From NCBI GenBank assembly GCA_009692105.1, contig SHZS01000010.1, forward strand, positions 1 through 41,720: DNA of 41,720 nt, written 5' to 3'. The translations under genes and the position numbers were made by a program. Source of the stretch: Gemmatimonadota bacterium (GTDB lineage: Bacteria; Gemmatimonadota; Gemmatimonadetes; Longimicrobiales; Gaopeijiaceae). The number at the start of each line of letters is the position of its first letter. Positions within the stretch are counted from its first letter, which is position 1. Below, one piece after another: positions 39,293-41,720 of the stretch. The notes beneath the pieces were generated by a model. The model ran no database searches and was not told where the DNA came from. It worked only from the letters and a program-made list of their open reading frames with translations.

Positions 39293-39326
39293 CTGGCGTC
39301 GCTTCTCGACCTGGCGCCGCTTCTCG
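39291..39326. repeat. 18-bp tandem duplication upstream of rsgA
   Basis: ACCTGGCGTCGCTTCTCG (39291-39308) is followed by the same with one substitution (39309-39326). It covers the GTG start option and the 5' leader of rsgA. Confidence 0.85.
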
Positions 39327-39440
39327 ACGGAACGAAGAAGCCCCGCCCGCCCGGAGTCCTTTCGGATTCCTGGGGCAGACGGGGCATGTCGTAACAGGAA
39401 CCTAGCCGGGCGGACTCTTCAGTCCACCCGAGCCGATGCG

Positions 39441-40358
39441 TCAAGCGGCGAAGGACTCCAGGGCCGAGCCCTTCTCACCTTCGCGGAGCCGGCGCAGCGC
39501 ACGATCGCGGAGCTGACGGATCCGCTCGCGAGTCACACCGAGCATGTTCCCGATCTCCTCCAGCGTGTGCTCGCGCTCTCCATCCAGCCCAAAGTAGAGT
39601 CGGAGCACCTTGGCGTCCCGCGCCTCGAGAGTATTGAGGGCACCAGACACGGCCTCCGCCAGGAGACGCGTCTCGACCTCCTGCTCGGGCTCGGCGGCCT
39701 CCTCGTTGATGAAGCGCTCGACGAGCTGGGAGTCCTCGCTGTCGCCGATCGGAGCATCCAGGCGGATCTCGGCGGCGTTCAGCGTCTGGAGCGACTCGAT
39801 CAGCTCGGGAGTGAGCTCGGTCGCGGCGCTGAGCTCCTCGGGATTAGGATCCCGCCCGAGCTCCTGCTTCAGCCGCTCCTTCTCCCGGAAGATCCGCGCG
39901 AGGTCCGAGGCCCGGTTGAGGGGGACCCGAACCGAGCGCCCGTGGTTCGCCAGTGCGGCGAGGATCGCCTGCCGGATCCACCAGACCGCGTAGGAGATGA
40001 ACTTCACACCCTGCTCCGGATCGAACTTCCGGGCAGCGGTCACGAGCCCGACGTTCCCCTCCTGGATGAGGTCGGTGAGGGAGACGCCGCGGTTCTGGTA
40101 CTTCTTCGCGACGCTGATCACGAAGCGGAGGTTCGCGCGCGCGAGCTCCTGCACGGCCTCCTCGTCGCCGGCCTGCGCGAGCGCCCCAAGCTCCTTCTCC
40201 CGGGCCGGGGTAATCAGCTCGTGCCGGCTGACGTCACGCAGGTACTGGTCGAGCGCGGTTTGCTCGTCGAGCGCCGTATCGAATCCACTCAACGAGCCCC
40301 TGGAACGCCCCTTCTTACGCGTCCCTCGGCCCTTGGTGGCAGTGGTGGCCATCTTCAT
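39441..40358 (-). CDS. sigma-70 family RNA polymerase sigma factor (primary-like, group 1/2)
   Basis: A 305-residue sigma factor with regions 1.2 to 4 but no region 1.1. Region 1.2 begins DQYLRDVSRHELITPARE near residue 37; 2.1-2.4 contain ARANLRFVISVAKKYQNRGVSLTDLIQEGN (2.2, core binding) and FISYAVWWIRQAI (2.4); region 3 begins GRSVRVP; the region 4 helix-turn-helix is TLEEIGNMLGVTRERIRQL near 265-285. The size is between RpoD and RpoS-type factors. ATG 40358 follows GGAAGGG at 5 nt. Because essentials such as promoter contacts are intact, it can recognise -35/-10 promoters. Whether it is the main housekeeping factor cannot be decided here. Confidence 0.92.
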   Translation of the reverse strand: MKMATTATKGRGTRKKGRSRGSLSGFDTALDEQTALDQYLRDVSRHELITPAREKELGALAQAGDEEAVQELARANLRFVISVAKKYQNRGVSLTDLIQEGNVGLVTAARKFDPEQGVKFISYAVWWIRQAILAALANHGRSVRVPLNRASDLARIFREKERLKQELGRDPNPEELSAATELTPELIESLQTLNAAEIRLDAPIGDSEDSQLVERFINEEAAEPEQEVETRLLAEAVSGALNTLEARDAKVLRLYFGLDGEREHTLEEIGNMLGVTRERIRQLRDRALRRLREGEKGSALESFAA

Positions 40359-40417
40359 CGATCCCCTTCCAATCCCTGGTATCTCGTCGACGGATACCCT
40401 ACAAGAGAGCTATAGCC

Positions 40418-40461
40418 TCACAAGGTAGGGACGAAGTGACGTCTTGTCCACAACCTTGTGA
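40418..40461. promoter_or_regulatory. 9-bp inverted repeat in the sigma factor promoter region
   Basis: TCACAAGGT (40418-40426) and ACCTTGTGA (40453-40461) are perfect complements separated by 26 bp, 60-100 bp upstream of the sigma gene ATG. A TATAGC -10-like hexamer on the minus strand (40414-40409) lies next to one arm. An operator or a leader hairpin is possible. Confidence 0.35.
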
Positions 40462-40491
40462 AGGCGACCCTTCCAATCGAGATCTCCTAAA

Positions 40492-40524
40492 CCCGCAGTG
40501 TTCCAGAGGTTCCAGCTCTGCGGG
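40492..40524 (-). terminator. possible terminator after the HD phosphohydrolase gene
   Basis: On the minus strand CCCGCAG (40524-40518) pairs with CTGCGGG (40498-40492) and is followed by TTTAGG. The stem is 7 bp with a loop of about 19 nt and only three T residues, so it is weak, but it lies 25 bp beyond the stop codon. Confidence 0.35.
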
Positions 40525-40548
40525 CAACCCGGAGGCCCGGGCAAGGTC

Positions 40549-41720
40549 TCAGGTACCGTGCCTGCGGATGAAGGAGATCGCGGCGGCCGGATCGATCTCC
40601 CGCTTCTCCAAGGTGAAGATCCGGAGTACGCGGGTGGTGCGGTATAGCTCCGCGGCGAGCTTGGGGAGGTCGATCAGACCGCGAAGCCCCCCTTCGCCGA
40701 GGCGCTCTACGGCGCCGCTTCTCCTAAGCACGAGCAGGTCCAGGTCCAGCATCCGAACCTTGGTGGGATAGTCGATCATCACCTCTCCAGGCCGCAGCCC
40801 CAGCTCTTCAGCCATCGAGTCCTCCGCCGCCCGGCGCGCTGGCGAATCGTGCGGGATCCAGGAGGGGAGCTCCCCCTCCTCCAGCTCCGCCGCAGTGACC
40901 TCGCAGGCCCGCTTCGGGAGACGACGGTTCCTCAGGTCCGCCACCCACCGCTCCCCGATCCGATGGATGTGGGGATCCTTCGCCTCTCGGGCCCGTTCCT
41001 GGATGCGGTAGAGGAGCTCCTCGTCCGTAGGACCGACGAGCTCATCCGAGCTGATCAGCCCCACCCGCACCGCCTCGTCCACGATGCGGCGATAGAGAGC
41101 GGTCGCAGCCCGGACCGCATGATGCCAGTAGACGTTCCGGAACATCTGATACTTTGCGAAAAGGAGGGATTCGAGCGCACTCACCGCCTTCTCCTGCACC
41201 CCGATCTCGATCTTCCCCGTTTGAGGGTCGGGAAGGAGGACGAGTCCCAAGAGTAGGCGATCCACATCTACTTCCCCGTAGGGCACTCCACAGAAGCGGG
41301 CATCCCGGCGCAGGTACTCCATCTTGTCCAGGTCCAGGCTTCCGCTCACGAGCCCCCGTAAGGGCGCCTCGCTCTCTCCGCGGATCAGGGCGTAGATCCT
41401 TTCCGAGGCGCGCTCTCCCAGCGATGCCAGCGCCCCCCGCAGCTCCGGGGACTCGAAGAACCGGAGGGCGATGGACTCGTGATGTCCGGGGAAGCGGTCG
41501 CTTTCGAGCTCCTCGAGCGCGTGCGAGAACGCGTAGTGCCCGATGTCGTGGAGCAGCCCGGCATATGGGATCAGCTCCCAACCATCCCAAGCGTCCGGGG
41601 GGCTCTCGTCCCGCTCCCGGAGGATCCGGAGCGCCGTCCCCGCCAGGTGATAAACGCCGAGGGCATGGTCGAAGCGGGTGTGCGTGGCTCCGGGGTAGAC
41701 AAGGTGCGCAAACCCGAGCT
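40549..41720 (-). CDS. HD-domain phosphohydrolase (5' end outside the window)
   Basis: The minus-strand frame is open from the window edge (first full codon at 41718) to the stop at 40549, so the gene is cut at its start. The translated part opens LGFAHLVYPGATHTRFDHALGV, then AGLLHDIGHYAFSHALEE: the first histidine (TRFDH), the HD pair and the following histidines are metal ligands of HD-superfamily nucleotide or phosphate hydrolases. KMEYLRRDARFCGVPYGEVD follows. This resembles the dGTPase-like/YdhJ family of SAM-HD type proteins without an SAM domain seen here. The first GTG inside the window (41349) is not the real start because homology continues upstream. It may share transcription with the sigma gene. 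Confidence 0.85.
   Translation of the reverse strand, partial: LGFAHLVYPGATHTRFDHALGVYHLAGTALRILRERDESPPDAWDGWELIPYAGLLHDIGHYAFSHALEELESDRFPGHHESIALRFFESPELRGALASLGERASERIYALIRGESEAPLRGLVSGSLDLDKMEYLRRDARFCGVPYGEVDVDRLLLGLVLLPDPQTGKIEIGVQEKAVSALESLLFAKYQMFRNVYWHHAVRAATALYRRIVDEAVRVGLISSDELVGPTDEELLYRIQERAREAKDPHIHRIGERWVADLRNRRLPKRACEVTAAELEEGELPSWIPHDSPARRAAEDSMAEELGLRPGEVMIDYPTKVRMLDLDLLVLRRSGAVERLGEGGLRGLIDLPKLAAELYRTTRVLRIFTLEKREIDPAAAISFIRRHGT

Overview
This is a GC-rich (about two thirds G+C by eye), gene-dense stretch of a bacterial chromosome. It contains a complete set of type II secretion genes with a secretin, an outer-membrane barrel C-terminus, lipoproteins, an envelope-type RsgA/sigma-70 neighbourhood, and a paired DUF1800/DUF1501 cassette with Tat-like signals. 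Together these point to a diderm environmental bacterium. Gemmatimonadota or a relative is my best guess, but that is inference from gene content; no rRNA or tRNA is present to settle it.

Layout. 1-170: tail of an outer-membrane barrel gene. 247-3748: a nuclease/ATPase pair related to SbcD/SbcC (YhaO/YhaN type). 3911-6745: 2-oxoglutarate dehydrogenase E1 (sucA), whose stop codon coincides with the edge of a 354-bp inverted-repeat element (6742-7095). 7120-7926: DEDDh exonuclease. 8040-10967 (minus): pabB-pabA-pabC for p-aminobenzoate. 11129-12836: small membrane protein and patatin lipase. 12853-13677 (minus): histidine-kinase-like ATPase. 13780-14274: CoA-binding protein. 14325-15468 (minus): bcp peroxiredoxin plus a protein of unknown function. 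15745-18678: ECF sigma factor, coiled-coil protein, GlsB-like membrane protein, M20 peptidase. 18681-20180 (minus): trpE. 20509-20991 (minus): flavin reductase, followed by an in-frame open extension. 21150-34109: one uninterrupted plus-strand run of a lipoprotein, a BtuFCD/FecBCD-type ABC importer, and gspH-I-J-K-L-M-C-D-E-F-G. 34327-37165: DUF1800 and DUF1501 proteins. 37185-38244: divergent cupredoxin lipoprotein and barrel-like secreted protein. 38191-38337 (minus): a leftover C-terminus of purE. 38339-41720 (minus): rsgA, a primary-type sigma factor, and an HD-domain phosphohydrolase cut by the window edge.

How the genes work together. PabB+PabA make aminodeoxychorismate and PabC releases p-aminobenzoate for folate. 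TrpE has no TrpG beside it, so PabA may also supply ammonia to it. The type II secretion genes are nearly complete but lack a prepilin peptidase, and gspI starts exactly at the mature pilin residue with no leader. BtuF-C-D-like genes are stop/start overlapped and run into gspH with a 9-nt gap.

Most interesting signals: the inverted-repeat element with CTAG at both ends and a second, single degenerate end at 11029-11058; the purE remnant; the flavin reductase extension beyond its stop; leaderless GspI; a strong intrinsic terminator placed upstream of the ECF sigma gene; and an unusual number of short (12-20 bp) in-phase tandem duplications at gene starts and ends. I saw no CRISPR array, tRNA, rRNA, complete insertion sequence or obvious defence island.
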